A stretch of 64,000 bases of DNA from Papio anubis (GCF_008728515.1 NC_044985.1:79026155-79090154); one strand, 5' to 3'. Numbered from the stretch's first letter, positions 11,408-23,469 are shown. Notes: generated by a model not told the origin, from the sequence alone. Program-made: numbers and translations.

Positions 11408-12099
11408 ACAAATGACTTATGAAGGATGAATCTTGGAACTGGCCTACAGGAGGCTTTTTCGCTTCCATGAATTTACTATTTTTCTAAAGTTTATCCCCCT
11501 TTGCACTGTCTTCCAGAGTTAAATGATACACTTGGATGCTTTAAAAAAGAATACATTTTAAAAAATACACACACAAAAAATCTTAAAATCTTTACATTTA
11601 TATTAGGAAAATCTAAGATAATTTAGTTATTCAAGGTAAATAAAATCACGACTAGTAATTTACTGCCAGAAGAACAGTCTTTGATTAACACCAAATAACT
11701 ATTTAACTAAACACTTTATGTTTCTCCCATAATTGTGGAAGTACTTGCTTGCTCTTCATTATACAATTATTGGTTGCTAATGCTTTCACAAGCTCTAATC
11801 ACTATTTTTGGCCTCTTCTCATCCATAGCTGTAGCTCTAATTGAGTTTACTAAGGAAGTACATTATGCAGTTGTCCATCATAGACTGAGGCCAATTTCCC
11901 GACTTCCTAAATAGCTAGTCACAGAACTATAATATCTGGCAGAGAATACTAGAAATCTGAAATACCTCCATTATTGAACATCTGATTTTTCTGTCAGATT
12001 AACTGTTTTTCTAAACTGTGTTTCCTATGCATTCATTAACCTGCAAGACTAAACATGTGGTTAAAGTATATGAGAGCAGTCACAACTAATATTATTGAT
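11408..12099. other. No recognised feature
   Basis: Unique-looking AT-rich sequence with no long open frame and no repeat I can name. Confidence 0.45.
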
Positions 12100-12310
12100 A
12101 CAGGAGAGATATTTACTGAACTTCCAATATGTACCAGGCCCTAATTAAGCACTTTATATGCCTTACCTTATTTAATATTTACAAAAATTTTAAGAGGTAT
12201 CTTATTTTATAGTGATGTAAATTGAAACTCTGGGAGATTAAGCAATGTGTCCAAGGTAGCCTGTTTGGGAGATGGCAGACAGGATTCATACTGTCAAACA
12301 ATGAAAAAAA
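12100..12310 (+). mobile_element. MIR SINE, sense
   Basis: Near-complete MIR: 'atatttactgaacttccaat', then 'gtaccaggccctaattaagc', 'actttatatgccttacctta', then the 'ttgaaactctgggagattaa' block. Ancient tRNA-derived SINE. Confidence 0.88.
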
Positions 12311-12554
12311 TAAAAAGGCTGGCTGCCAGATTTTTTGTTGTTGTTAAATTCCAAATCTACTAACTTGCCAGAGAAGAGAACATAGGCCAATGAAAAAAAG
12401 TTACTGAGCGCTTGACTGAAGGAAAAAGGTCGGAGATTTTTATTACTAGAAAGGAGGAGTTCATGGTGTTTATGCTAGTTAAGTATTAAAAATTACTCTG
12501 TATAGAATCAAATAAATACATATCATTTGTAAACAGTCTGTTAAAACAAACCCC

Positions 12555-13465
12555 AATTCCCAAAAAGGGCTTGTATTCAGAATTTACATGTTTTTTTAAA
12601 AACTCTTAAAATTCAGTAATAAGAAGGAGCCCGGTTTTTAGAAATTAGGCAAAAGATTTAAACCAACATTTTACTAAAGCAAATATACAAATGGAAAATA
12701 AACACACGATAATACGCTCAACATCGTTTGTCTTTAGGAGAATGCAAATTAAAAGCTTAATGAGATATCACTGCAAATCAATTTGAGTAACTAAAATTCA
12801 AAAAACTACCAATACCAAGTGCTATCAAGGATGTGGAGTAAATAGAACTTTTACATATTGCTGGGGCCAGGAGAGGATACAAACTGATACAGATGTTTTG
12901 GGAAATCGTTTGACAGTTTCTTAAAAAATTAAACATACACCTATCATATGACACAGAAATCTCACTTATTTTATACAAGAAATAAAAATGTATTTCATAC
13001 AAAAACCAATACATAAATATTTATGGCAGCTTTATTCATAACCTCTAAAAACAGGAAAGGAAAGGGAAGGGGAATATTTATGGCAGCTTTATTCATAACC
13101 TCCAAAAACAGGAAAGGAAGAGGAAGGGGAAAAATATATCCTTCAACAGGCAAATGGATAATAAAGTGTGTTATGTGAAAGAAGCCAGTTTCAAAGGCTG
13201 TATACCATAAGATTTCATATATACGACATCCAAGAAAAAACAACAGTACGGAAACAGAAAACAGACTAGTGGTCACCAAGGATTAGGGATAAGGACAGTA
13301 TTTGACCGCAAAAGGTCAGCAAGAAGAAATTTTAGGGAGTGATGGATTTGTTCTGTGTCCTGATTATGATGGTAATTACACAAATCTATAGAAGAGTTAA
13401 AACTCATATACACATATGCACAAAGATAAGTTTGTGACATGTTAGTATTTTTTTAATAAAATGAA
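12555..13465 (+). mobile_element. L1M ORF2 end and 3' UTR, sense
   Basis: Old L1 with late ORF2 blocks ('tggaaaataaacacacgata', 'gagaatgcaaattaaaagct', 'aaggatgtggagtaaataga') and then 3' UTR text ('agtggtcaccaaggattagg'). Contains a private 57-bp tandem duplication at 13016-13129. Confidence 0.85.
13016..13129. repeat. 57-bp tandem duplication inside L1M
   Basis: Units 13016-13072 and 13073-13129 both begin 'aatatttatggcagctttat' and end in a purine-rich AGGAAAGG-type tract. They differ at only a few bases. L1 consensus has one copy of this segment. Confidence 0.9.
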
Positions 13466-15852
13466 GTATTTAGTCAGTGGGGATAAATGTTTCATTGCTC
13501 ATTTGTCAGGAAAGAGGCTTCATTTAGGTTTACTAGGATTCTGGCATACCAGAATTACACTAAGTTCATGGACATTTATTAGCTTCAGTTGTTCGGAATC
13601 AACTGTGATAAAGCCCAACAACATTCAGCTTTTATATCTCCCAGGAAAAGGTCGCTGTGACTTAAAAAAAGTTATTTTTCCAGTCCTTCTTGATGTTTCT
13701 ACCCTCTAAGGCAACAAAATGAACACACAAAAGATAAGCAAATCATCAGATTTTAGAGTTGCACCACCATATTGGTTTTAAGTGTCAGATTCCCAAAATT
13801 CCATTGTGTTTATTTAAGTTCTTTGAATTTTCTTTCGACGTAGAATTATCTGACATATGAACTAGCAGGATGATGGATGCCCAAAAGAACTTAAGGCCCT
13901 ATTAACAAACAATAAACTGGAAAATGGCAACAACTCTAGGTACAACATAACAAATGTTTATAAAGCACCCCTTACAGTTGTTTTTTATTTGGACAAGCCC
14001 AAAAGTGCAATATCCAAAGGGTTTGTTTTCCCTACCTTGGACATCAAATTGATTTGTTCTTGGATTATACGTCAGGATACAAATGCAAGAGGAGTAGCCA
14101 GCACACAAATGCTACCTTATTTAGTGAGGAAATATCTAAAGTGATTCTATTATCTAGCACCTTTGTAACAAACAAGTTGAAGCTTTCAGGTTGAGTTCAC
14201 ATAACACACCGTCTACAAAATTTCATTTGCTCTTAGTATCATTGTCAGGATAGTTTCAAATGCAGCATTTAGGAATCTCAAGCCAAAGGGGAAATCTGTG
14301 CTCTAAGCAATGGAAACCAATATCTCCAAACTCTCCAAGGAGATTGTCATGTCAACAGACAGTTAGATGAGAGAAGAATAAATCACCTTGGATACTACCA
14401 GCATAGAAATATTAAACCCAAAGTGTCATATAAACCCTTCCTATGTGGTACCCTCCTTCCTCTCTCCAAGGCCCACAAAGTGACATGATATGACTGTGGT
14501 ATAAGTCCACTAAGTCACATGCACACAACTTGGAATTTTGATGAGTTCTGTCAGTATACTTCTTGGGTATCTTAAGTTACAACAGTAAAGTCTAGCTAAT
14601 CCAAGCAGTGTGAAAAAAAATTTCCTTGACCAATTTGTTGAGTGAAAAAGTGTTGTTATTTACTGCGATGATATCCCATCAGCAGTATTTTACAATATAT
14701 GGGTTATAAAAAAGCTATCATCTTCTATACGAGCTATTCATGGCATATTTATAAGGATTAAAGTAACACTTGGAATATATTTTGAAGTTTTTGACTTATA
14801 ATTGGTTTTGGTTTTTTACAAAAGTAGTGGCTGAATATTATCAACAAGGAAGGTATAATTTTTACAGAAAGGGTTATAAATTGTGGAATAATCACAAACA
14901 AAAATGGATTTCTATGGATGAATTTTATCATAATTGCAGCAGGCAATATTTTTAGCAGAATGCCTTAATAGATAGAAACTTCCCTGGTATTCCAGAAGGA
15001 TGACAAACTCAAGTTAATTAAATTTCCTGATACAACTGTGGCCTTGCTGAATCTAATGAATAGTTGTCTATATAAAGAGTTTCTCCTGGAATTAGGATGG
15101 GCAGAAAAATAAAATAATTAATTCATTATTACAAATAACGAATTAAAATGCAGGCAAGTAGTTCTATTTGTAGAACACTGATCTGAATATCAGGTTATCT
15201 GCTTTAGATTAATCTGAGTAAAGTAGAAATGAATTAAACAGTAAGGGAAGAATCTTTGAAACATCTAATACATTCTCTTGGGAGGGTAGGGGTAAAACAT
15301 GAACAAATTTAAAAGATGATAATGATGAAAACTAAAGACTGGCAATCAACAACACTACCTAGCATAGAACTCAAAAAATCTGGAACCAAGGCACACTTGG
15401 AAAGGACTCAAACATGAGGCTATACCCATGGGATTTCTGACAGAGAAATTGTCAAGGAAATTAGAGTAGCATAGGGCAACAGAGAATGGGAAGCAAACAA
15501 AATGTGCCATGTCAGGCACAGAACTCATAGAAGCTACTTGGGTGCTGAGTACAGTTAGTCCAGGATGAATCTCAAGACATAGATCTTTTGCTATCATATC
15601 CCATGATATGATATCATATCCCATGATGTAGACCAATTACTCATCCAAGCTGGAACTCATGAAGAAAAAGAAGGCATTTAAAAATAATTAAAATTACCTG
15701 ACTGTTTGAAATATTATTGATCAACAAAGTATTTGCATTAATATTGTTAGACTATTTAAATAATACTATCCAACTGCTACTTTAAAAAAAAATTCTCTAA
15801 AAAAATGAAAATAACCATGTTCATGTATACTAAACAAAATTTTAAACACTCA
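13466..15852. other. No recognised gene or interspersed repeat
   Basis: About 2.4 kb of mainly AT-rich, unique-looking sequence. Small frames (13461-13709 plus, 13902-14108 minus, 14758-14955 both strands, 15355-15636 minus) have no recognisable domains. A short duplicated 15-mer lies at 15593-15627. Confidence 0.45.
15593..15627. repeat. Short direct repeat, 15-mer twice, period 20
   Basis: 'atcatatcccatgat' occurs at 15593-15607 and 15613-15627. Each copy is also partly self-complementary. Confidence 0.85.
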
Positions 15853-16010
15853 TATTAGCAGGGCATGGTGGCACAGGTCTGTAGTCCCAACTATTCAGGA
15901 GGATTGCTTGAGCCCAGGAGTTTAGGCTACATGCAGTGAGCTGTGCACTCCAGCCACTACACTCCAGCCTGGGCAACAGAATTAGACCCATCTCTAGAAT
16001 AAATAAATGA
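15853..16010 (+). mobile_element. Alu right-monomer fragment, sense
   Basis: Starts at the linker ('attagcagggcatggtggca') and runs through the right-arm sequence to an A-rich tail. The left monomer is missing, so it is a 5'-truncated old Alu or a free right Alu monomer. Confidence 0.8.
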
Positions 16011-16059
16011 CTAAATAACCATTTTTAAAAATTCATATTAACTATCTGAACACCAACAA

Positions 16060-17790
16060 ATAACAAAAGCAGAAAAATTATCATCATTTTCATCATTTTT
16101 AAAATAATATTTTTCCCTAATACCATGTCCTGGTGTTTTTCTAAGACTTCATTTTTCTGTATAATTTTATTCTTTTTCATTGTTTCATAAAACTGCCTGC
16201 ATTTCCTTCAGTATTTTGGAAAATTATTGACATCTGCAATGGACACTTCTCTGTAGACCACAGGTTTTGTATAAAGAATTCTCTGGATAGGTGCCAAGAT
16301 GCTTGATAAACTCAGTGTAATTTCTGCTAAACAGAGAATATTATCAATGATAATTTCTGTACTAGTGATTATTTCAATCCAAATATTTTCACAGGCACTG
16401 TCTTTTGCATCACAAAATGCTTTTCAAAGGGCTTTTCTTCAACAAATATTTTTACAAGACAAATCTTATCAAATAAGTCATCTCTCTTTACGAATCTTTT
16501 CAATGCTTTGCCAAACTTGAATGCTGCAAAATTATAGTCCTTCTCAGTTTCGTTCCATACTGGCATAAAATATAAATTTATCTAATTAAAAATAGAAGCT
16601 CCATCAAAAGATTCTTCTCACAAGTCAAGATATTTCAATATGCAGTTATAGAATTTCAAATTTAAATCTTATATCACATTTGAGATCATAAATTAATATG
16701 TTCAGTTGTGTCACTGGAAAAAGTTCAATGTCATAAGGTTTTGCAATAATTATACTTTGTTACAAGTTTCAAATGCTGAGATTTTGGAAGCTATGTTTAT
16801 TACTACATTGATTAAATGTTTCAACTTAATTTGATAAAAATGCAGTAAAAACTTAGGACTTGTTTAGATTAAATTTCTTTACCATTACAGTTAGACTTAA
16901 GATGATTTACAATGAAATTCTTCAGATTTAAACATTCCTAAAATTCATTTGATAATAGACAGTAAGAAATATATGCCATCATGTTACAGTACTTTTTAAA
17001 ATTCAAACTTAGCTATTTCACAAAAAATGTGCTGTTTCCTAATAATATATTAAAATATTTGTAAATTCTTATAACTACAGCTTCTACTTTGAATGGTAGA
17101 ATTTCAGCTCCCATTGTATAGAATATTGCATCACAACCAATCCCAGAGTACAAGTTTTAATTTAATGAGAACATTGCTTTTACCACAACCCTTTGCTCCA
17201 CCAAGATATACATGAATATTACCATGAAAAACAAATGATTTTATCAACAGTGTTGACTGTTGTAACTGGATTTATGATAACAGTCATAGTCAATGCCAGT
17301 TGTTTCAGCTTTGACAAAATGAACTTCTACAGTTTTTCTTTAACTTCTATGAATTGGATGAAAATATCAAACCATTATAGGAATAAACAAACAATTTTCT
17401 ATTTTAAGTATCTGATGGCAGAATATTTTTAAAATTGTTATCATTTAACTGATTGCAAAGTGCTGCTAATGGAGCTGACACATATATAATCAGTATTGTT
17501 TCATAGGTATACTAGAAAACAGAATCAAAAAGGAGCAAAACTAACACAGAAGAGCAGTTATTTGGTACAAATAAAGTGTTGTGCTTTCCACGGTGGTGTC
17601 CATAGACACATTCTGCAGACTTACCTATTAAATTGTGGTCTTCAGGTATAATCTTCTTAAAGGAACTATTCATTTTTGAGGCAGATGCTAATATTGTTTC
17701 AGCATGCGCTCCCCCTGCCCACCATTGGGTAGTAAATGTCCACAAATATTTTGTATTAATTACCTGTGAGAGTCAAAAATTGCACTACTG
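16060..17790 (-). pseudogene. Unidentified decayed coding-like tract, minus strand
   Basis: Read on the minus strand, this tract gives a chain of protein-like segments in changing frames, broken by stops. First is a Trp/Ala-rich segment (17763-17625). Next is a segment with a glycine-rich G-A-K-G-C-G-K-S motif (coding bases 17176-17202), which fits the Walker A pattern GxxxxGKS and has a hydrophobic strand before it. Then come a segment rich in Ile/Leu/Phe (about 16780-16600), a 65-codon segment (16566-16369) containing F-K-F-G-K-A-L-K-R-F, and a further open segment (about 16370-16200). No Alu, L1 or LTR sequence was recognised in it. It could be a decayed processed pseudogene, surviving exons of a lost gene, or an old viral or transposon-derived NTPase gene. 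I cannot name the family; chance reading of AT-rich DNA remains possible. Confidence 0.35.
17625..17763 (-). other. Exon-like segment with consensus splice sites
   Basis: On the minus strand a 139-bp segment is preceded by a pyrimidine-containing stretch ending CTCACAG and followed by GTAAGT, a strong donor. It is open throughout in one frame. It may be the best-preserved exon of the tract at 16060-17790. Confidence 0.35.
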
Positions 17791-19089
17791 AATTTGATGT
17801 TTTACTGCACTTTTGATGCTTGGAAAGTTAATAAAAATTTAAAAGTGTTACCAAATACTAAAATGTATAAATAGGTTCAGATTTATAACTCATGATAAGT
17901 GATAATACCACTGTAGGGACAGCAATCAAATCTCCAGATATTCTCTGGTGCAGGGCAGCTCAGCCTCTGTTCCTCTGTATGTTTTTCACATGCATCTTAA
18001 GTAAAATTCCCACTTCTCTCTGACTCCAGCAATTGGTGATGCCTTCATGAATTTCATGGCATGGGCCATAGCTCAATAGGCTGTTACTTCAAGAGGCTAC
18101 TTCCGACCATCACTGAGACCAGAAGGAGTGAGCTGTCCCTAATTTCGTATCCTAGGACAATCTGTTTTATCACCAAAGACCCTCCCTACTATTCTTGAAT
18201 GGAAGGCATCAGATACATTGCTCCAAAAGGGTCAGGTTATTACTGCTTTTCAAATTTATTTATCACACATGTTAATGAGAACTCTGGTCACTGCACAAGT
18301 ATCTGCATGACATCATAGCAAAAGCTGAAAGTACGAAATAGGATGTACGAACCTATTCCAGCTTACTTTGAGGTAAATATTAATAACATAGTTACTGCCT
18401 TTAAAAGCAAAAATCAAGGACAAATGATCAATCAGACAGACATGGGTACTACGGATGAAAACTGGGACTGACACTGATCTTATATGAGCTCTGTCATACA
18501 TGTTTCATAGTCTCAAATGATGATCCTAGCAAAAAACACTATTCAACTCATGGAAAAAGTTTCCTCATGCATCCTACAAGTGTTGTTAAGTTCCATTTTA
18601 TGAGAAAAAGCTTTCTTGTTCACAGAGGTAAACATTTTGACAAGGCCATCCAGTATGGCAGTTTAAGGTTTATTGTGCCATGAAATTTTAAAATGCCCCC
18701 AAATTCTGTATTATGAGGTGGAGATAAGTGAAGAAAGTAGCAGAAACTCAGGAACTGCTCCTTAGGTGTGCTGAATAACTGGTACATCAGATTTTCTTTT
18801 GGCAACACCTCTAAGTTACCTAGATTTCCTGAAACATTTTAAATTAACAAGTATACTCTTGCTTAAAAATTACCATCTATCAAATTTCTTTAAGTGTTTA
18901 TGTTATAAAACAAAGACATTTGTCACAAAACCCTTAATGCTAATATATAATTTCATAAAAGGTTAAATGATCAAACTTTCAACTCCTAACTTGATAAGAG
19001 CTTATCATGAATCTTTAACTCACATTACTTATACAGATCAAGATTCTGTCAAAGTAACTGACTAATGTGAGTCAATAGTTTTAGACTGA
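17791..19089. other. No recognised feature
   Basis: Unique-looking sequence. Minus-strand frames at 18313-18501 and 18620-18808 are short and unmatched. No repeat recognised. Confidence 0.45.
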
Positions 19090-19210
19090 AAAAATAGTGT
19101 TCCAAAACTCATATGTTTATTAAATAACAAAATGATAAGCTCCCATTATATGCAAGACCTATGCTAAGGGTTTCAGGTATATTCCCATGAATAAGATATG
19201 GTTTTATCCA
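19090..19210 (-). mobile_element. L2 3'-end relic, antisense
   Basis: Matches the reverse complement of the L2 3' end: 'tatgtttattaaataac', 'ctcccattatatgcaagacc' and 'atgctaaggg'. Weak, ancient copy. Confidence 0.55.
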
Positions 19211-19339
19211 TGAGAGGTTTATTATCACCTTAAGAATTTATAGCAGCACTTGAAATCACCCAGGGCCCTGTTGTCACGTAAATTTGTTTGATCAGCATCA
19301 AAATAAAGGAGATCCACCAAGCTGTATATATGACCGGTA

Positions 19340-19832
19340 AATAATCTGAAATTGAAATTAAGAATACCATTCCATTCACAATAGTATACAAAAAGAATAA
19401 AACACTTGGAAATATATTTGATGAAAGAAGTATAATACTCATACACAGAAAGTTATAACACTTTGCTGAAGAGAAAATAAGTATCTAAACAAATGGAGAG
19501 ACACTTCATGTTTATGGATTGGAAAACTCACTATTGTTAACATTGTAATTTTTCCACAGATTGATCTATAGATTCAGTGTAACCTTATCAAAATTCCAGC
19601 AGTCATTTGTGTAGCAATTGACTATCAGATCCTAAAATCTATATGGCAATGCAAAGCTAGAATACCAAAATAATTGAGAAAAAGAACAAAGTTGGAGATA
19701 TTTCACTTTGTAATTTCAAAACTTACTACAAAGTTATACTCATTAAGACAGTGTGATATTGGCATAAGATAGACATATATAGATAAATGGAGCAAAATTG
19801 AGAGTCCAGAAATAAATCTTTATGTACATAGC
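19340..19832 (+). mobile_element. L1M ORF2 fragment, sense, split by THE1 LTR
   Basis: ORF2 sequence with 'ttccattcacaatagtatac', 'atttatggattggaaaactc'-like and 'tatcaaaattccagcagtca' blocks. The element resumes at 20212 with 'caatttagttttgacaaagg' after the inserted LTR and then fades by about 20240. Confidence 0.85.
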
Positions 19833-20206
19833 TGATAGGGTTTGTCTGTGTCCCCACCCCAATCTCATCTTGAACTGCAGTTCCCATAATTCCCACAGGT
19901 TGTGGGAGGGACCAGGTGGGAGGTAATTTAATCATGGGGCAGTTACCCTACACTGTTCTTGTGATAGTGAGTGAGTTCTCCCATGTCTGGTGGTTTTATA
20001 AGGGGCTTTTCCACCTTTTGCTCGGCACTTCTTCTCTCTCTTATCACCATGTGAAGAAGGATGTGTTTGCTTCCCCTTCCGCCATGATTGTAAGTTTCCT
20101 AAGGCCTCCCCAGCTATGCTGAACGGTGAGTCAACTAAACTTCTTTCCTTTATAAATTACCCAGTCTTGGTATGTCCTTACAGCATCGTGAGAATAGACT
20201 AATATA
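19833..20206 (+). mobile_element. THE1 solo LTR, sense, with 5-bp target duplication
   Basis: 374-bp LTR from TGATAGGG to CTAATATA, with THE1 blocks 'cataattcccacaggttgtg' and 'ccgccatgattgtaag'. ATAGC (19828-19832) and ATAGT (20207-20211) are the target duplication with one change. No interior is present, so the provirus recombined to a solo LTR. Confidence 0.92.
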
Positions 20207-20240
20207 ATAGTCAATTTAGTTTTGACAAAGGTGCCATTTT

Positions 20241-20837
20241 CAGTGTTTTTAAAGTGCTCATGAGTTTTCTAGGCTCAGTTTGTGTTACAAATTGAATGCA
20301 GAACCTGCCATGCTTACCTACTTTAAAAATACAGAACCCAAAATATTATGACCCCTTGAAAAGCTAATAGAATATGTTCTACTGTTCTCCTATTTAAGAA
20401 TTATTCAATAAAGTCAAAGATTATTTGCACTTAGAAAGTAAATTCACTATATCACATTTTAGTTCTAAGTGTGTACAACAGATGGTTTCTTGATGCACAG
20501 CCACTTAGCCACTCACAAAAAAACCTCCCTAATCCCTTTCTGAAGCACACTGATCTACCCATGGAATGCTGAGTGCTCAAAGTCTGTAAGACTCTCACAT
20601 AAGCATGTGCATATCTGTGCCCATCCATTATATCACATGTTTATCCAAAGCCTGCTGTTTACTTCCATAGCATTATTGCAATTATATTATTTAATTAAAT
20701 ATTATCCGTGAGTCCACGAAATGGTGAAGTAATAACCGCCAAAAATTCTTTTTTCCAAAAAAGTAATGAAAATGCTAAAAAAAAGATCAGAATCAAGTTT
20801 TTTATAACTCTGAAAATTAAAGTTTTACAGCAATTCA
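20241..20837. other. No recognised feature
   Basis: AT-rich, unique-looking; no long frame or repeat recognised. Confidence 0.45.
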
Positions 20838-20991
20838 GGGTACACACCACCATGGCCAGCTTATTTATTTATTTAGAGATGCAGTTTCACCATGTTGCCC
20901 AAGCTATTCTTGAACTCCTGAACTCAAGTGATCCATCCACTTCAGCCTCCCAAAGTGCTAGGATTACAGGCATGAGCCACTACAGCTGGCC
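20838..20991 (-). mobile_element. Alu left-monomer fragment, antisense
   Basis: Antisense left arm only, ending with 'attacaggcatgagccacta'. The right monomer is absent. It abuts the L1 inversion that follows. Confidence 0.82.
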
Positions 20992-21900
20992 TCAAATGAT
21001 CTATCTTCAAGCTCACTGATTCTTCTGTTTGATGGCATTCGCTGTTGAAGCTCTCTGTGAAAATTTTCAGTTTAATAATTGTGTTCCTTTTTTTTTTTTT
21101 CTTAGGGTCCAGCTCTTGTCACCAGGCTAGAGTGTAGTGGTGCAATCACAGCTCACTGCAGCCTCGATCTCCTGGGCTCAAGCAATCCTCCCACCTCAGC
21201 CTCCTGAATAGCTGGAAACACAGGTACGTGCTACCACACCTGGCTAATTTTCATTTTAATTTTTTGTGGAGACTTGGTTTCACTATGTTGCCCAGGCTGG
21301 TCTCAAACTCCTGGACTCAAGTGATCCAACCACTTCAGCCTCCCAAAGTGCTGGGATTACAGGTGTGAGCCACTATACCTGGCCCAATAATTGTGTTCTT
21401 TAGCTCTAGAATTTATGTTTGGTTCTTTTTATAGTTCCAATCTCTTTGTTGAAATTCTCATTTTGTTCATATCGCTTTCCTGATTTTATGTAGTTGTCTA
21501 TCTGTATTCTCTTGTAGCATATTGAGCTTTTTTAAGATGATTGTTTTGAATTCTTTATCAGGAAGTTTATAAATATTCATTTCCTTAAGATTGGTAATTT
21601 TGTTCATTTGACATCACATTTCCTGTTCCTTGTAGGCATGCTTTGGTTCTGCCTGTTTGAAGAAGTTGGCATTTATTTTAATATTTGAAGACTGGTTTCA
21701 TCAGGGAAAGTGCTTTCCCAGTCAGTCCACCCATAAATTCTCAGCTGGCCATCTGGTATGGTCAGTGAACAGGTTTGCTGCTAGATTCTTCAGGCAGGCT
21801 GGCCTGGTACTTGGGTCAGCAAGTCAGAAGGCCACATGCCTGGGTCCATGGGGTTTAGGTCTGGAGCCCTGGTCGATTGGGGTAGACCAAGCTCTGGAGC
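20992..21900 (-). mobile_element. L1 5'-region/ORF1-type segment, antisense, split by Alu
   Basis: Sequences at 20992-21087 and 21399-21900 read as antisense L1 5' region: 'ctgttgaagctctctgtg', 'attctcttgtagcatattga' and 'ttgaattctttatcaggaag'. An Alu at 21088-21385 interrupts it. It is followed at once by a sense L1 3' end, which suggests a 5'-inverted insertion. Confidence 0.65.
21088..21385 (-). mobile_element. Alu, antisense, with 13-bp target duplication
   Basis: Full-length antisense Alu with a T-run head. The 13-mer 'aataattgtgttc' flanks it at 21075-21087 and 21386-21398. Confidence 0.95.
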
Positions 21901-21904
21901 TTAA

Positions 21905-22750
21905 CACCACAATGAGCTATCACTTCTCATCTGTTAGAATGGCTATTATCAAAAAATAAAGTTAGAAATAACAAGAGGTAGAGAGGATGTAGAGAAAAGG
22001 GAAACATTGCACACTGTTGATGGGAATGTAAATTAGTATGTATGCCCATTATGAAAACAGTATAGAGGTTCCTCAAAAAACTAAAAGTAGAACTACCCTG
22101 TGATCCAGCTATCCCATTACTGGGCATATATCCAAAGGAAATAAAAATCAGTATGTCAAAGAGATATCTGCACTCCCACATTCAATGCAACATTATTCAC
22201 AACAGCCTAATATATCAACCTAAGTATCAATCAACAAATGGATAGATTTTTTAATGTGTATATATCCACAGTGAAGGAAGTCCTTTCATTTGTGACAACA
22301 TGGATTAACCTGGAGGACATTATGCCAAGTGAAATAAGCCAGGCACAGAAAGACAAATGATCTCACTTCTATGTGAAATCTAAAAGTCAAATTTATAGAA
22401 GCAGAGATTAGAGTAGTGGTTATTAGGGGCTGCAGGGGCGACTGAGGATAGAGACTGGGGAGATGTTGGCCAAAGGATTCCGAATTTCATTTAGGAGGAA
22501 CTATTTCAAAGAGATCTATTGTACCATACTACAATGACCATAGTTACTAAAAATCTACTGCATCCTCGAAAATTGCTGAGAGTAGATTTTAAGTATTCTC
22601 ACCACACACACACAAAATGTGAGGTAATGCATATGTTAATTATTTTGAAGTAGTCATTCCACAATGTATACATATTTCAAGACCCTATGTTGTATACCAT
22701 AAAAACATACAACCTGTATTGTCTAACTAAAGATAAATTTTATTTAAAAC
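21905..22750 (+). mobile_element. L1 3' end (L1MA/L1PB-type), sense
   Basis: Late ORF2 to 3' UTR: 'ccagctatcccattactggg' (near 22106), 'caacatggattaacctggag' (near 22298), 'cacaatgtatacatatttca' (near 22660). Orientation is opposite to the L1 piece on its left. Confidence 0.9.
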
Positions 22751-22984
22751 ATTTGAGAAAATGATAGACTAATCAAAAAGCTTGCAAAGAAAAGCTGGGA
22801 GGGAGATATCCATAGGGGCCTTTGAAAAGACTCCTGGGAACTAGAAGTTCATGTGCATGTGTAGGTCATCCCAATTGCCTGTACTTCTGCTGTAATTACT
22901 GCCAAACCACATCATTTTAAAATTATATGGAAGCACATATGACAATTATGTTACTTTCATCTCTCCAACATTATATTAACATCT

Positions 22985-23225
22985 AGTTTTTGTGTAGCAC
23001 TGACTGTGCTCCAGGAGCTGTTGTAAGTGCTTTAGATGTGTTGACTTATTCTCATAGGTTAAACATTATTGTTACTCCCATTTTACATAGAAGAAAACTG
23101 AAGCTTAGAGTTTTTAAACTCCCAAGGACAAAAAGCTATGAAGTTTTGGAACTGGGATTCAAATGCCAGTCTTTCAGCTCAAAAGGCCATTCTTCTGAAC
23201 ACCAAGCTATAGCTCCTCTAGCTTG
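22985..23225 (+). mobile_element. MIR SINE, sense
   Basis: 'gtgctccaggagctgttgta', 'ttactcccattttacataga' and 'ggaactgggattcaaatgcc' follow MIR order over about 240 bp, a near-complete copy. First of three MIRs in a row. Confidence 0.88.
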
Positions 23226-23239
23226 GCCTCTAGTTTGTA

Positions 23240-23440
23240 GAAAGGGCAAAGGCTGTGGAGTCAAAGACTTGTGAATATGCCACTTTCTAACTTGGGGAAG
23301 TCCTTTCATCCCTCTGAGGGGTCAGGCTGATGCTACCACCTATTTCATTAAGATATTACAAAAATTAAATCCGAGTGTGAATAGAAATACACTTTGTGTA
23401 TTGAAAAGTGATAATAAAAAAATTCACTCATTAAATACCC
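23240..23440 (+). mobile_element. MIR SINE, sense
   Basis: 'ggctgtggagtcaaagactt', 'gccactttctaacttgggga' and the following 'cctatttcattaagatatta' match the MIR core and 3' part. Second of the cluster. Confidence 0.75.
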
Positions 23441-23469
23441 AGATCATGGGGAAGGTAAGAAGAACTGCA

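Noticed and set aside
12100..12310. tRNA-like sequence
   Set aside because: MIR elements derive from tRNA genes. No intact cloverleaf or full A and B box pair of a functional tRNA was seen here or in the other MIRs.
15593..15627. Possible CRISPR-like or iteron array
   Set aside because: Only two 15-bp copies with a 5-bp gap in a primate genome; a simple local duplication is sufficient.
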